Positions 22,002 to 22,007 of a DNA stretch of 22,007 bases are shown here, piece after piece (the stretch's first letter is position 1; every line of letters begins with the position of its first letter). Both the position numbers and the translations under genes were made by a program. This DNA is from FLUQ01 sp031548325 (GTDB taxonomy: Bacteria > Desulfobacterota > Desulfovibrionia > Desulfovibrionales > Desulfovibrionaceae). Below the pieces are notes generated by a model that had not been told where the DNA came from, made no database searches, and saw only the letters and a list, made by a program, of their open reading frames with translations. The stretch is taken from the NCBI GenBank assembly GCA_031548325.1, contig JAVBRE010000175.1, positions 1-22,007 on the forward strand, given 5' to 3'.

Positions 22002-22007
22002 GGTACG

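Noticed and set aside
1..22007. Prophage, integrative element or defence island
   Set aside because: No integrase, transposase, phage structural or restriction-type gene is present; gene content is housekeeping plus one catabolic operon.

Overview
The window looks like chromosomal DNA from a Desulfovibrio-like sulfate reducer (family Desulfovibrionaceae). The basis is the high G+C, the style of the proteins (a sigma-54 regulator, zinc-ribbon threonine synthase, a DUF1847 protein, a YgeX/YgeY pair) and dispersed GC-rich double-hairpin repeats of the kind found between genes in that group. This is inference from composition and gene content; no rRNA gene is present to prove it. Coding density is high and most genes lie on the + strand. 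I found no CRISPR array, tRNA, rRNA, transposase or phage gene.

Layout. Bases 1-110 hold the last codons of purH. A 278-bp repeat-rich gap follows (a double-hairpin repeat, then a 135-bp long hairpin). Next come an RNB-family exoribonuclease, plsY and thrC, tightly packed, with plsY and thrC overlapping by ATGA. A MITE-like palindromic element abuts thrC and supplies its stop codon. After more repeats come two tandem DedA membrane proteins. A leftward secreted protein of unknown function meets them tail to tail and is divergent from an mtaB-like tRNA methylthiotransferase, whose coding region carries an in-frame copy of the double-hairpin repeat.

Bases 8688-16494 form a catabolic island on the + strand. 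It starts with a sigma-54-dependent regulator (YgeV-like, cysteine-rich sensor plus AAA+ plus Fis-type HTH). A 358-bp control region follows, with a terminator, a large AT-rich palindrome with a second half-copy, and a good sigma-54 promoter. Then come diaminopropionate ammonia-lyase (ygeX/dpaL), a YgeY-type M20 hydrolase, a sodium:solute symporter and an N-acyl-D-amino-acid deacylase-like amidohydrolase. The layout suggests substrate-induced import, deacylation or decarbamoylation, and deamination of a diaminopropionate-type or D-amino-acid compound to pyruvate and ammonia.

Bases 16707-18774 (- strand) hold a DEAD-box RNA helicase and an overlapping small unknown gene. The right end (+ strand) holds a TrmN6-like tRNA methyltransferase, an MscS-type channel, a second copy of the long-hairpin repeat, a DUF1847 cysteine-rich protein, a terminator and another multi-hairpin repeat.

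The most unusual signals are non-coding: at least three kinds of palindromic repeat, one copy inside a gene in frame and one forming a gene's stop codon.
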